The notes under the pieces: model-generated
The model's database searches: none
Seen by the model: the letters and a program-made list of their open reading frames with translations, nothing else
Told to the model about the DNA's origin: nothing
DNA from: CAYZBF01 sp964476585
GTDB taxonomy: Bacteria > Hydrothermota > UBA3072
Assembly (NCBI GenBank): GCA_964476585.1
Contig: CAYZBF010000019.1
Coordinates: forward strand, 1-40,375
DNA length: 40,375 bases
Direction: 5' to 3'
Position numbers and translations under genes: made by a program
In this document: positions 23,266 to 32,173 of the stretch, piece after piece
Layout: each line of letters opens with the position of its first letter
How positions within the stretch are numbered: the stretch's first letter is position 1

Positions 23266-24410
23266 TGAGAAAATTAACTATATCTCTACTCATACCACTT
23301 TTTATTCTTTCACAACCCCTTGAAATTCCTGAAATAACTGTTTATGGGGAAAGACAAATAAGGATTGAACCTGTAGAAAAGGGACCCCTTCCATTTGAAG
23401 AAGAACTAATCTACCCAATCTACCAGAGGAATAGGGCAACTCTTCCATCCTTGAGGGAAAAAAGGGGAATCATTGATGAGTGTGATAAAGGGCTACGGGT
23501 CAGGGGGGAGTTAGGCAGTAAATTTGAAGGATATGTCATTGGTTACCTACGGAATTTCTATTATCCTTTTGAAATAGGTATTGATGGTTTATATAATTCC
23601 GATGTCGAAGAAGATTACTTTAAGTTTTTTGCCAGAATTCATGTAAGAGACTTTTATTTTAATGCCGCTTATTTAGACAGAGAGGAATCGGAAAGAATCC
23701 TGTCGTTTTGTATAAACGGATTCTCTCATAGCCTTTCGGGCGGTATTTCAATTGCTTATTCTGATTCACTTATCATGTCAGCAAACCTTGAACTATTTCT
23801 CCTTCCCATTGATTTTGAGCTGGATATTGACGATGAATATGAGTCTCAACTAAGGGCATCTTATGAGAGATATCCTCTAAAGGCGGGTCTCTCGTGGTAT
23901 AAGATGCGACTTTATCCTGAGTTACTTTATTTCTTCCCTTTTGGAAAGGATTTGTATCTAAGAGGAACTTTGTTGGCCAGGGATGGAATATCCAGCACGT
24001 TCGGGAGATTGCCCCAATTTCAATGGGAATGTAACCCCTACAATCCTTATTACAGAGTAGAATTTGGACGAGGAGGGAGCTTCGGTATATCCTTGCTCTA
24101 CAGTACAGCGTCACTAACTGACACAATGAGTTATCTTGGCGTATCAGGAACATATAAGCACTTTCAACTGGAAGCAGGTTATCCATTGAAAGAAGGGAAT
24201 CCATATCTTAGAACTGGGATAGCGCTTTTAGTATCTGACCGGCTGGACGTAAATCTGTATGGTTTTTTAAGTGAAGTTGATCATTATTTTCTTTCAACAG
24301 ATATCGGATTTCTACTTACAAAGAGTTTAACGATAGGGGCTTCTGGAACCCTAATCAAAGGATGGAAAGATTGCTTTGATTTGACTGGCTATCTTTCCTT
24401 CCACTTTTAG
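23265..24410 (+). CDS. Putative outer-membrane beta-barrel protein
   Basis: The ATG at 23265 gives a signal peptide (MRKLTISLLIPLFILSQP); a start 14 codons earlier would hide it inside a charged stretch. The mature protein begins EIPEITVYGERQIRIEP, a segment like those ahead of barrels in TonB-dependent and FCB-type outer-membrane proteins. The rest alternates polar and hydrophobic residues with frequent aromatic girdle residues and Gly turns, and the final strand ends in SFHF, a barrel-type terminal Phe. No known transporter family is recognised. It is coupled to the preceding TPR gene by a 1-nt overlap. Confidence 0.68.
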   Translation: MRKLTISLLIPLFILSQPLEIPEITVYGERQIRIEPVEKGPLPFEEELIYPIYQRNRATLPSLREKRGIIDECDKGLRVRGELGSKFEGYVIGYLRNFYYPFEIGIDGLYNSDVEEDYFKFFARIHVRDFYFNAAYLDREESERILSFCINGFSHSLSGGISIAYSDSLIMSANLELFLLPIDFELDIDDEYESQLRASYERYPLKAGLSWYKMRLYPELLYFFPFGKDLYLRGTLLARDGISSTFGRLPQFQWECNPYNPYYRVEFGRGGSFGISLLYSTASLTDTMSYLGVSGTYKHFQLEAGYPLKEGNPYLRTGIALLVSDRLDVNLYGFLSEVDHYFLSTDIGFLLTKSLTIGASGTLIKGWKDCFDLTGYLSFHF

Positions 24411-24431
24411 AGGTTGAGAGAGGAGGGTGAC

Positions 24432-24875
24432 ATGCGTGTAGGAATAGGTGCAGATCATCGTGGTTATTTATTGAAACAAGGACTAATCCAGAGATTGGGA
24501 GCGAATGGGTTCGAGGTAGAAGATTTTGGGACAGATAGCGAAGATTCCGTTGATTATCCAGATTTTGCAGAAGCTTTAGCGAGAAGGGTGAGTAATGGAG
24601 AAATCGATTATGGCATCTTAATATGTAATACAGGTATAGGAATGAGTATTGCGGCTAATAAAGTGAACGGAGCCTATGCTGCACTTGTGCTGGATCTGGA
24701 TATGGCAGAAGCAGCAGGGAGGCATAATAAGGCAAATATCCTTACTTTTTCTGCTGAAAAGACAACAACTGAGGAGGCGTGGGAGATGTTTAATACATGG
24801 AGGAAAGCAGAGTTCGAGGGGGGGAGACACGAGAGGAGACTGAAGAAGATACAGGCAATCGAAAATGCCGGTTAA
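24432..24875 (+). CDS. rpiB: Ribose-5-phosphate isomerase B
   Basis: RpiB interconverts ribose 5-phosphate and ribulose 5-phosphate. The 147-residue protein begins MRVGIGADHRGYLLK with the active-site Asp-His, then DYPDFAEALA, and the anion-hole loop ICNTGIGMSIAANK, where the usual CGTG is CNTG. The ATG at 24432 has GGAGG 5 nt upstream and is preferred to 24414. A related sugar isomerase (LacA/LacB type) is possible because of the CNTG change. Its last 11 nt overlap the cyclase gene. Confidence 0.92.
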   Translation: MRVGIGADHRGYLLKQGLIQRLGANGFEVEDFGTDSEDSVDYPDFAEALARRVSNGEIDYGILICNTGIGMSIAANKVNGAYAALVLDLDMAEAAGRHNKANILTFSAEKTTTEEAWEMFNTWRKAEFEGGRHERRLKKIQAIENAG

Positions 24876-27800
24876 TAATGACGATTTGATCCTGGCACTT
24901 AAGAAATATTTTCCAGAGAGGGTCTTTAATAGGATCAAGAGAGACCCAACAAAGCCAATGGTTGAGGGAGAAAGAAGAAGGGTTACTGTTCTCTTTGGAG
25001 ATTTATCTGGTTTTACTTCTCTAACCGAGAAACTGCAGGATCCAGAAGAGATAGTAACTGTTATAAACCGTTATTTTTCAAGGATGCTTGAGATAGTTGA
25101 TAAATATGGAGGGGACCTGGATAAACTGGTTGGAGATGCCATAATGGTTCTTTTTGGGGCACCAGTTGCACACAGGAATGATCCTCATAGAGCTGTATCT
25201 GCAGCACTGGATATGACTAAGGCCATAGGTGAACTCGGTTCGGTTGATACACCAGATGGGACGGTAGAAATCAATATGAGTATCGGGATTAATACCGGTG
25301 AGGTTGTCGCCCTTAATATGGGATCAGCTAAGAGGATGGAGTACACTGTGATGGGGGATGTGGTGAATACAGCGTCAAGACTTGAGGGTATTGCGAATCC
25401 CGGAGAGGTCATTATATCCGAATCTACCTATAATGAAGTAAGAGATGAAATCGAATGTGAAGAACTGGAAAAAGTTATGTTAAAGGGCAAAAAGGAACCT
25501 GTCCAGATATATAGAGCACGCCACTATAAGACTAAAGGGGCAGAAAGAGTAGAGGAAATTCCATTCGTTGACAGGGAAGAGGAAAAGAAGTTTCTATTGG
25601 AATATATAGAAGAAGTGAAGAGAGGGCAGAGTGGTAAGGTATCTATTTTTGGTCCCTTTGGTATAGGGAAAAGTAGATTATGCAGGGAGATAATGAAGGG
25701 AATAGAAGGTGACAGGACACTTCAGTTGAAGGGGCGTGAGTTTATTCCAAATATTCCTTATTATGCAATGAAGGAATGGATTAGAGATGAATATGGGGAG
25801 TCTGTGCCTGATGGTTTAAAGATTTTTCTTAGAGGGCCAGAGGAAGAAGGTGACCTTAGAGCCAGAGTAGAAGCAGGATGGAAGGTATATCTTAAGAATA
25901 TCCTTAATTTATCTCCGCTAATCATAAGGATTGAAGACTGGGAGCATCTCGACCCATTAACTGGAGAACTCTTTACTAAATCTGAAGAACTCGAAGGATT
26001 ATTAATCATAGCGGAGAGCGAAAACCCTATTCCGGAATTTGCACAATTAGAGATTACTCCGCTTGAGGATTCTTCAATTAGAGAAGTATCAGAGAATTTA
26101 TTAAATTACCCGGTATCTGAGCATCTATTGAAATTCCTGGATGAAAAATCTGAAGGAAATCCCTATTCTCTAAAACTCCTTCTTGAATGGCTTAAAGAGA
26201 ATGAATTATATGAAAGAGTGGGTAGCAGGTTAGAGCTGGTGGAGGGAATAGATGAAGAGAAAGTTCCTGCGGGTTTCAGTGCTCTTATGGTTGGAAGATT
26301 GGACTCATTTCCTGAGGATCTAAGGGCATTCATTAGAAATGCATCCATTTTCGGTGATAACTTCAATCTGGATGACTATCTTTCTATCTACGCAGAAAAA
26401 GAGGTAGATATCAAAGATTCCATAGAGACTGCAGTGGCTAAGGGAATCCTTGCAAAGAGGGGTAGAGACTTCTTCTTCAGAATTCCTCCACTACGTGAGG
26501 CTGCCTATAATTCAATATTCAAGGAAAAAAGAAAGGAACTCCATCAAGAGATAGCATCTCACTTAGAAGAGCGTCTTGGTGATAGAGTAGATGAATGGGT
26601 ATCTATCCTTGCCTTTCATTACAGGATGGCAGAAAACCCTGAAAAAGCAGTGGAATATCTTCTAAGTGCAGGGGACCAGGAGAGGAGGTATTCGGACTTT
26701 AATTCTGCACTCTCACATTACAGGGAATCAGAAACGATATATCAAGAACTTGGAGATGAAGAAAGGCGGGTTCAAGTGATAGAGAATATAGGTGTAACCT
26801 ATAGGAGGATGGGACGGTTCAATAAGGCAAAGGAGGAGATAGAGAGGGGAATAGAGATAGCAGAAAAGATTAAATCTGAACGAATTGCCCAATTATATGG
26901 AACCCTTGCACTTATTCTTCGTGATTCAGGGATATATGATGAATCGAAGAAATACTTTGAAAAGTCTATTCATCTTCTTGAAGAGAAAGGTGATAAAGGT
27001 ATGCTTGCTGTACCCTATCAGAATCTTGCAGGACTTTATCTAAGCCGATCTGAGTATGAAAAGGCGCTTTCCCATTATGAGAAGGCACTGAATCTTGCAG
27101 TAGAGTCTGACCGATTGGATGTTTCTGCTGATTCAAAGTTCAATATTGCTCATATATATGATATCCTTGGCAAGATAGACCTTGCAGAGAAGTCTTATAA
27201 GGAATCCCATGAGATAAGACAACATCTTAAGGATAAAGATGGTGAAGCCAGGGTCTTACTCAATCTTGGAGTACTTTTCCTTAAAGCAGGTAAACCAAAG
27301 GAAGCAGAAGAGAGCCTTAAGGAATCCCTTAAAGTTGCAGAGGAGACTGGCAATGTAGAGTACAGGGCAAGGGCCAATATTAATATTGGTGGCCTTCATT
27401 CCTATAAAGGTGAACTGGATGAAGCTCTAAAAAGGTATAATGAGGCTCTCGATGACTTCAGAGAAATCGGTTCTATCTCGGATGTGAACACAGCACTTTC
27501 CAATATTGCAGAGGTCTATGAACTCAGAGCTGAGCTTGATTCATCCGAGAAAAACTATAAAGAAGCCCTGGAAGGAGCGTTAGAGATAGGGGATAGGAGA
27601 ACAGAGGCATATATAAGGATAAAACTGGGAAGGTTGAGCCTCTGGAGAGGAAATTTCGTGATAGCCCTTGAAGAATTTAACAAGGCAAGAGAGCTTGCAG
27701 AAGATATAGGTGTATCTGATTTCCAGTTTGATGCTTATCAGTTCCTTGCAAGGGTGAATCTACGAATGGGATTTATTGATAGGGCAGAGGATTATCTTTT

Positions 27801-28521
27801 TAAGATAGAACCGGATGTTGTATCCAATTATGAAGTGAGAGGAAGATATCTTCTCACAAAAGCATTGAACCAGGAATCAAGATTGGGACTTAAGGAAGCT
27901 CTCGAGTTGGGTAAGGAACTCGTAAGTCTTGGAATGGAGACCGGAAATCCAGGTATAACACTTGACGGATTTGGAACCCTGCTCAGATTGGGTATTCTTT
28001 CCAACGAAGAAATGGATAAGATAATCACGAAGACGCGAGAGATAATTGATGAGAATGTATTTATTGTTCGAAATCTGTGGATTATCCTTTCTCTTGCCGA
28101 ATACTACCTTGAAATTGGTGAATTAGATAGGGCGGCTCTATCGGTTAATTATGTTCTCGAGAAAGCAAAAGAGCATAACCTTCGAGTGATTTCCTTTAAA
28201 GCCAATGGTATTTCTGGAAGGATAAATGAAGCAAAAGGAAATGAAGAGGAAGCATTAAAAGATTTTGAGAATGTAGTTGAATTACTATTTAAGATAGCTG
28301 AATCATTAGATGAGGAGCAAAGAGTAAAATATTTCGAGAAATATATCGATTGCTTAAGTTCATTATTACATCATTATTATAAAAAGAAGAATCTTTTAAT
28401 TATCATCTCACTACTAAAGAAACTTCCCGAAAAACTTCAACTGGAACTTCTTAAAGATAGAAAGGACGAAGACCCTTCCTTAACAGAAGAGATTATTAAA
28501 AACTTGAAAATAATTGAATAG
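24865..28521 (+). CDS. Class IIIb adenylate cyclase fused to a signalling ATPase and TPR domain
   Basis: The 1218-residue cytoplasmic protein starts with a class III nucleotide cyclase domain (about 35-215). Metal ligands are in VLFGDLSGF and LVGDAIMVLFG, the base-selecting Lys is in LDKLVGD, and Thr replaces Asp in EYTVMGD. The Lys/Thr pair is that of class IIIb enzymes, many of which respond to bicarbonate. Transition-state Asn and Arg are in VVNTASRLEG. All catalytic residues are present. A STAND-like ATPase follows (about 235-470) with Walker A GPFGIGKS (263-270) and a Walker B-like IIRIEDWEHLDP. Many TPRs fill about 600-1180. This resembles the soluble adenylyl cyclase layout. It probably makes cAMP, but no cAMP receptor is in the window. 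Confidence 0.92.
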   Translation: MPVNNDDLILALKKYFPERVFNRIKRDPTKPMVEGERRRVTVLFGDLSGFTSLTEKLQDPEEIVTVINRYFSRMLEIVDKYGGDLDKLVGDAIMVLFGAPVAHRNDPHRAVSAALDMTKAIGELGSVDTPDGTVEINMSIGINTGEVVALNMGSAKRMEYTVMGDVVNTASRLEGIANPGEVIISESTYNEVRDEIECEELEKVMLKGKKEPVQIYRARHYKTKGAERVEEIPFVDREEEKKFLLEYIEEVKRGQSGKVSIFGPFGIGKSRLCREIMKGIEGDRTLQLKGREFIPNIPYYAMKEWIRDEYGESVPDGLKIFLRGPEEEGDLRARVEAGWKVYLKNILNLSPLIIRIEDWEHLDPLTGELFTKSEELEGLLIIAESENPIPEFAQLEITPLEDSSIREVSENLLNYPVSEHLLKFLDEKSEGNPYSLKLLLEWLKENELYERVGSRLELVEGIDEEKVPAGFSALMVGRLDSFPEDLRAFIRNASIFGDNFNLDDYLSIYAEKEVDIKDSIETAVAKGILAKRGRDFFFRIPPLREAAYNSIFKEKRKELHQEIASHLEERLGDRVDEWVSILAFHYRMAENPEKAVEYLLSAGDQERRYSDFNSALSHYRESETIYQELGDEERRVQVIENIGVTYRRMGRFNKAKEEIERGIEIAEKIKSERIAQLYGTLALILRDSGIYDESKKYFEKSIHLLEEKGDKGMLAVPYQNLAGLYLSRSEYEKALSHYEKALNLAVESDRLDVSADSKFNIAHIYDILGKIDLAEKSYKESHEIRQHLKDKDGEARVLLNLGVLFLKAGKPKEAEESLKESLKVAEETGNVEYRARANINIGGLHSYKGELDEALKRYNEALDDFREIGSISDVNTALSNIAEVYELRAELDSSEKNYKEALEGALEIGDRRTEAYIRIKLGRLSLWRGNFVIALEEFNKARELAEDIGVSDFQFDAYQFLARVNLRMGFIDRAEDYLFKIEPDVVSNYEVRGRYLLTKALNQESRLGLKEALELGKELVSLGMETGNPGITLDGFGTLLRLGILSNEEMDKIITKTREIIDENVFIVRNLWIILSLAEYYLEIGELDRAALSVNYVLEKAKEHNLRVISFKANGISGRINEAKGNEEEALKDFENVVELLFKIAESLDEEQRVKYFEKYIDCLSSLLHHYYKKKNLLIIISLLKKLPEKLQLELLKDRKDEDPSLTEEIIKNLKIIE

Positions 28522-28531
28522 GTTATCCTAC

Positions 28532-30121
28532 TTATCTTACGAGGATTACCTTTCCCCTCTCTCCACTCTTACTTATGAATAGATAGATACCTGAAGGTAA
28601 GGGACTTCCATTTCCGTCCCGACCATACCATCTATCCCCTTCCACTCTCTTTATAAATCTCCCTGTGATTGAGTAGACTTCAAAGGAATTGGAACGGGTT
28701 GGAATGACAGTGTATGAGGTGAAAGGATTGGGATAGGGAATGGTTTTAGGAGGATTCTCTCTTTTCTCTTCCACTCCTGTTTGCGTTCTTGCAATATTGA
28801 AATTAAATTCCCTCAGCGTTCTTTCCAGAGAGCCCATGCGACTATCTCTATCCGTCATTCCTTCATAGGCGAAGCCGAGAAATTGTGTTTTTCTATTCGC
28901 TTCTTCTTTTTTTATCCCAGCTGGGGTATATGAGGGTATATATTCCATTATTACCCTACCCCCAGCGATAGTATCAATGTTATCAGCTCCAATCGATGCG
29001 AGACTCGATACTATTCCAGCGAATTCATCAATACCTTCCACAGCATCCGTTATTATTGAATCGGATATGTAGTCTGCTCCGAATCCCTCGGAGAGGAACG
29101 GTATTTCTTCCCGTTGACCGGGGATTCCAATATTTGAACCTATTCCCTCACCTGCTAACATAAACCTACTACCCCAGTCAAGATAATCATTGATTACCTC
29201 CTGATCTTCAGGGGTAATCGTGTATTTGTAAGTATAGCCAGTGGTCCAGAGAACCACATTATACTTTTTTAAAGACTTGGGTTCTGGAGGTGTTGAAATA
29301 TAATTGAATGTATCATATAGAACTCCCATAGAATCAAGGTCCCATTCAAGTTTATCGTCATCGGATTCGTTGTCATCAACCACGAGGATTCTGCCATGTC
29401 CAAAGTAGCCCAGTATCTTCTGGGTAAATTCCATCCTTCTTTCACTGTCAGTAAAATCACTAAACGTGGTGTCATTCATTAATCCACATAGACATAAACT
29501 ACTGAACACTGTGCCATAATTAGAATAACCATTCTTCCTTACAAAGTCACTTCCAGCAATCCCCCTTGAAGCAAGAAATTTTCCAACTTCTTCCGTTCCG
29601 TATATATTCTCTGCATTGGCTCCGGAGAGTGTGTCTAATAAGTCCACATTTATCCTTAAATCATCGAACGGATTATAGTCAAATACCTCACCCTGCATGA
29701 ATGTTTCATCGTAACCTAAAACAGGAGGGTATATCCAGTAATCAGTATGGAGATATTTTACTCCGAATTTCTTTAGAAATTCAGGGTCAATTTCTGCCAT
29801 AACCGAAGCAACCATGTTTCCTTCAAGATATACAGGCTTACCGCTGTCAATTAAGGCAGATATCGTCTTTCTCTCTGCCTCATCTATCATTTCATCATTT
29901 CTCCATGCACAGTTGATCCAGAGCATGTCAAAAGACAAAAGTCCTTCTATAGAGGGCAATATAGTGTCTATATCTACTGTATCAATACCATTGTCCCATA
30001 AGGCTTTTAATATATATACTTCTGTTCCAATCTCAGATTTTTGTTGCCTGGCAGAGATTTGTAGCCCTGCGTCGTTATCCCAGAGATATGCACTATATGA
30101 AAATAATAAAATAAGTAACAA
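28532..30121 (-). CDS. Secreted protein with type IX-type C-terminal sorting domain
   Basis: A signal peptide (hydrophobic to about residue 14) precedes two Rossmann-like alpha/beta regions, about 15-120 and 245-345, the second starting GRILVVDDNESDDDKLEWD. They resemble inactive class I glutaminase/ThuA-like folds; no catalytic triad is evident. The C-terminal ~65 residues form a sorting domain: IPYPNPFTSYTVIP, FEVYSITGRFIK, then SPLPSGIYLF and a final KVILVR. Such domains direct export by type IX secretion and its relatives. The TTG at 30121 is the likelier start because GGGAGG is 5 nt upstream; a GTG at 30127 would abut that site. No function can be named. It faces the cyclase gene tail to tail, 10 nt apart. 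Confidence 0.83.
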   Translation of the reverse strand: MLLILLFSYSAYLWDNDAGLQISARQQKSEIGTEVYILKALWDNGIDTVDIDTILPSIEGLLSFDMLWINCAWRNDEMIDEAERKTISALIDSGKPVYLEGNMVASVMAEIDPEFLKKFGVKYLHTDYWIYPPVLGYDETFMQGEVFDYNPFDDLRINVDLLDTLSGANAENIYGTEEVGKFLASRGIAGSDFVRKNGYSNYGTVFSSLCLCGLMNDTTFSDFTDSERRMEFTQKILGYFGHGRILVVDDNESDDDKLEWDLDSMGVLYDTFNYISTPPEPKSLKKYNVVLWTTGYTYKYTITPEDQEVINDYLDWGSRFMLAGEGIGSNIGIPGQREEIPFLSEGFGADYISDSIITDAVEGIDEFAGIVSSLASIGADNIDTIAGGRVIMEYIPSYTPAGIKKEEANRKTQFLGFAYEGMTDRDSRMGSLERTLREFNFNIARTQTGVEEKRENPPKTIPYPNPFTSYTVIPTRSNSFEVYSITGRFIKRVEGDRWYGRDGNGSPLPSGIYLFISKSGERGKVILVR

Positions 30122-30145
30122 AAGCACCTCCCTGCAATTTATAGC

Positions 30146-30174
30146 ATCATAAGCAAAAAATTTAGATTAGTCAA
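30146..30174 (-). promoter_or_regulatory. Promoter of the secreted-protein gene
   Basis: On the minus strand TTGACT (30174-30169) is spaced 17 bp from TATGAT (30151-30146). The predicted start near 30139 gives a leader of about 18 nt with GGGAGG just before the TTG start at 30121. Confidence 0.55.
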
Positions 30175-30319
30175 GGGAAAACAATTAGTGTTGGATATTA
30201 TATTTAGCAATTGAATATATACTGTAAGTAATTTATATTAATTCATTCATTAACATAATGTTAATAACAAAGAATTAAAGAAAAATATAGAAATTCTTTC
30301 AAAATATTGGAATTACTAC

Positions 30320-30348
30320 TTGACAGATTTTTACTCTGATGTTAAAAT
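30320..30348 (+). promoter_or_regulatory. trmB promoter giving a leaderless transcript
   Basis: A perfect TTGACA (30320-30325) is spaced 17 bp from TAAAAT (30343-30348). Transcription should start near 30355, only about 3 nt before the trmB ATG at 30358. An alternative perfect TATAAT at 30349-30354 would be 23 bp from the -35 and would start transcription at the ATG or inside it. In either case there is no room for a ribosome binding site, and none is seen. Confidence 0.62.
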
Positions 30349-30357
30349 TATAATCCT

Positions 30358-31272
30358 ATGGAAATAGGATTCGATTGGGAGCAAGTGGAAATACCTATAA
30401 ATTGGAAGAAACTCTTCCTAAATAATAATCCAGTAGATTGTGAGATAGGTTATGGTAATGGGAAATTCGTCACTTTTAAAGGTAGGAAATACCCTGAGAG
30501 GAATTTTTTTGGAATAGATTACTCGAATGAATCATATAAAAAGTCAGTAAAGGCATTAAAGAAGGCTAAACTGACTAATGTTCGAGTAATCCGTATGGAA
30601 GCAAGAGCTGCACTTACAATACTCGTTCCTGAAAAATCTCTCTCCCATATCTATATTAATTTCCCTGACCCCTGGCCGAAGAAGAAACACGGGAAAAATC
30701 GATTATTGGACAAGGAATTCTTTACTCTCATCGCTACAAGAACGAAAAAAGGTGGAGAAATTATCATAGTTACTGATGACCCATTCTACCGGGACTTGCT
30801 TCTGGAGGAGATGGAATCAACACATTTATGGAAATCCCTCTTCCAGAAAGGATATACAGACGAATTGTCCGATTATTATCAAACCAAATATGAGAAGAAG
30901 TGGAGAAAGCTGAGTAAGGATATTTATTATATGATATTCCAGAAGAAAAGGACCCCTGATAAAGAGTTCAGAATGAAGGAGTATCCAATAGGCGATATTG
31001 TTTTTTCTATTTTTGATCCCTCTGTTATTAAAAACATGGTAGAAAAAACAATAAAAGACGAAGATTCAATAGCAAAACTTCTGAAGATGGATAAAACGGA
31101 TAAAGATATTAAAATGAATATACTCCTTAAGGATGGGACACTTCTTCGGAAGAGAACATTACATTTAGAGAAGCGTAAAGATAATAAGTGGAAACTCCGA
31201 ATCCCTGAAAACTTATTTTGCACTCGTTCCTTTAAGATATTTACTGATAAACTAAAAACTCTCTGTAAATAA
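30358..31272 (+). CDS. trmB: tRNA (guanine-N7)-methyltransferase TrmB with C-terminal extension
   Basis: TrmB methylates G46 of tRNAs using SAM. The Rossmann core (about 25-200) shows EIGYGNGKFV, NFFGIDYSNESY, the hallmark NFPDPWPKKKHGKNRLL, VTDDPFY and Y-x-T-KYEKKW. At 304 residues it is about 80-100 longer than most bacterial TrmB. The extra C-terminal part (about 205-304), with LLKDGTLLRKRTLHLE, appears to be a separate small domain; long TrmB forms also occur in Aquificales and Thermotogae. The start ATG has no binding site and lies directly behind a promoter. Its last 21 nt overlap the convergent DUF4013 gene. Confidence 0.92.
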   Translation: MEIGFDWEQVEIPINWKKLFLNNNPVDCEIGYGNGKFVTFKGRKYPERNFFGIDYSNESYKKSVKALKKAKLTNVRVIRMEARAALTILVPEKSLSHIYINFPDPWPKKKHGKNRLLDKEFFTLIATRTKKGGEIIIVTDDPFYRDLLLEEMESTHLWKSLFQKGYTDELSDYYQTKYEKKWRKLSKDIYYMIFQKKRTPDKEFRMKEYPIGDIVFSIFDPSVIKNMVEKTIKDEDSIAKLLKMDKTDKDIKMNILLKDGTLLRKRTLHLEKRKDNKWKLRIPENLFCTRSFKIFTDKLKTLCK

Positions 31273-31902
31273 AGATCCCGAGATCAAGAGGATAATAAAC
31301 CCTATCCACATAAATAGGAAATAAGAAGGTATAATCCCAAAGTTGATTTTGGGAAGAAGAATACGAATGGAAAAATCTACTCCAAACAAAAATATGGTGA
31401 GAAAATATGCTGTTAAATAGGGCGTCAACTTCTTTTTTATATGCAAGAAGACCTTTTCTAAATGAAATGCATTTATAAAGGAGCCTGTATCGGCAAAAAG
31501 GATAAGAGCCATAGGAAGAAAGAATAAGGCAAGAATAGAAAGTATACTGGACAGAGTAAACCATAGATATCCCCCAAGAGTAAGACGAGAAAAAATGAAT
31601 CCAGGATTAACAATAAAGGTGAACACGGATTCCGGAAGTAAGGATAACACTATTAAGGGGATGGCAAGGTATACAATGATTATAAGACCCCATTCTAAAC
31701 CGTTCCAGAATATGCTTCCCCAATGATTCCATGAAGGCAGACTCTTTTCTCCTTTTTCTAAATGACTATGTATTAGCTTTGCAAGAAAACCGAAGGCAAG
31801 CAAGTTTACTGCAGGAACCATGAGAAAGAGACCGCCCACCAAAGTTTTCTTTACCCACTCTTTATCTTTGAAAATTACTCCGAAAGCCCTTTTTAGATTC
31901 AT
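31252..31902 (-). CDS. DUF4013 integral membrane protein
   Basis: The 216-residue protein is strongly hydrophobic with about five or six membrane segments. The N-terminal region with LVGGLFLMVPAVNLLAFGFL followed by a short hydrophilic turn containing LPSWNHWGSIFWNGL matches DUF4013, a family of uncharacterised bacterial and archaeal membrane proteins. No catalytic motif is visible. It is a single gene on the minus strand, and its 3' end overlaps trmB by 21 nt, so convergent transcripts may interfere. Confidence 0.8.
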   Translation of the reverse strand: MNLKRAFGVIFKDKEWVKKTLVGGLFLMVPAVNLLAFGFLAKLIHSHLEKGEKSLPSWNHWGSIFWNGLEWGLIIIVYLAIPLIVLSLLPESVFTFIVNPGFIFSRLTLGGYLWFTLSSILSILALFFLPMALILFADTGSFINAFHLEKVFLHIKKKLTPYLTAYFLTIFLFGVDFSIRILLPKINFGIIPSYFLFMWIGFIILLISGSLFTESF

Positions 31903-32128
31903 TACCTTTATTATAGAATCTCAAAATATTATGTCAAGAGCGAATATATATTCATTAGTCTTTAGTCAGTTGGTGAGTTAATTGGGTTTATAGAGTTTGT
32001 TGAGTTTATAGGGTTCATTGAGTTTTTTAAGTTTAGAAGTTAGGAACATGTATAAGAGTTTCTTTAGAGTTATTTTAATTTTTTCATTTTTCATTTTTCA
32101 ATGAAGCAAAGTTTAGTTCAGACCCCAC
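31903..32128. repeat. Intergenic spacer with GTTTATAGGG-type words
   Basis: Between the divergent DUF4013 and macrodomain genes, 31981-32040 is made of variants of a word such as TTGAGTTTATAGGGTTCATTG, GGGTTTATAGAG and GAGTTTTTTAAGTTTAG. The flanks hold TTAGTCTTTAGTCAG, similar to text at 34130-34155. No frame or RNA fold of a known gene is visible. Confidence 0.6.
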
Positions 32129-32156
32129 TTGAATATATATAGTTATTACATATTCT
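32129..32156 (+). promoter_or_regulatory. Candidate promoter for the macrodomain gene
   Basis: TTGAAT (32129-32134) is spaced 16 bp from TATTCT (32151-32156). The -10 match is only moderate. Transcription would start close to the AAGGAGG site (32164-32170), which is 3 nt before the ATG, leaving a very short leader. Confidence 0.33.
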
Positions 32157-32173
32157 TATTAAAAAGGAGGCAT

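Noticed and set aside
28521..28532. Bidirectional terminator between the convergent cyclase and secreted-protein genes
   Set aside because: The gap is only 10 nt and no stem-loop with T run is visible around it.
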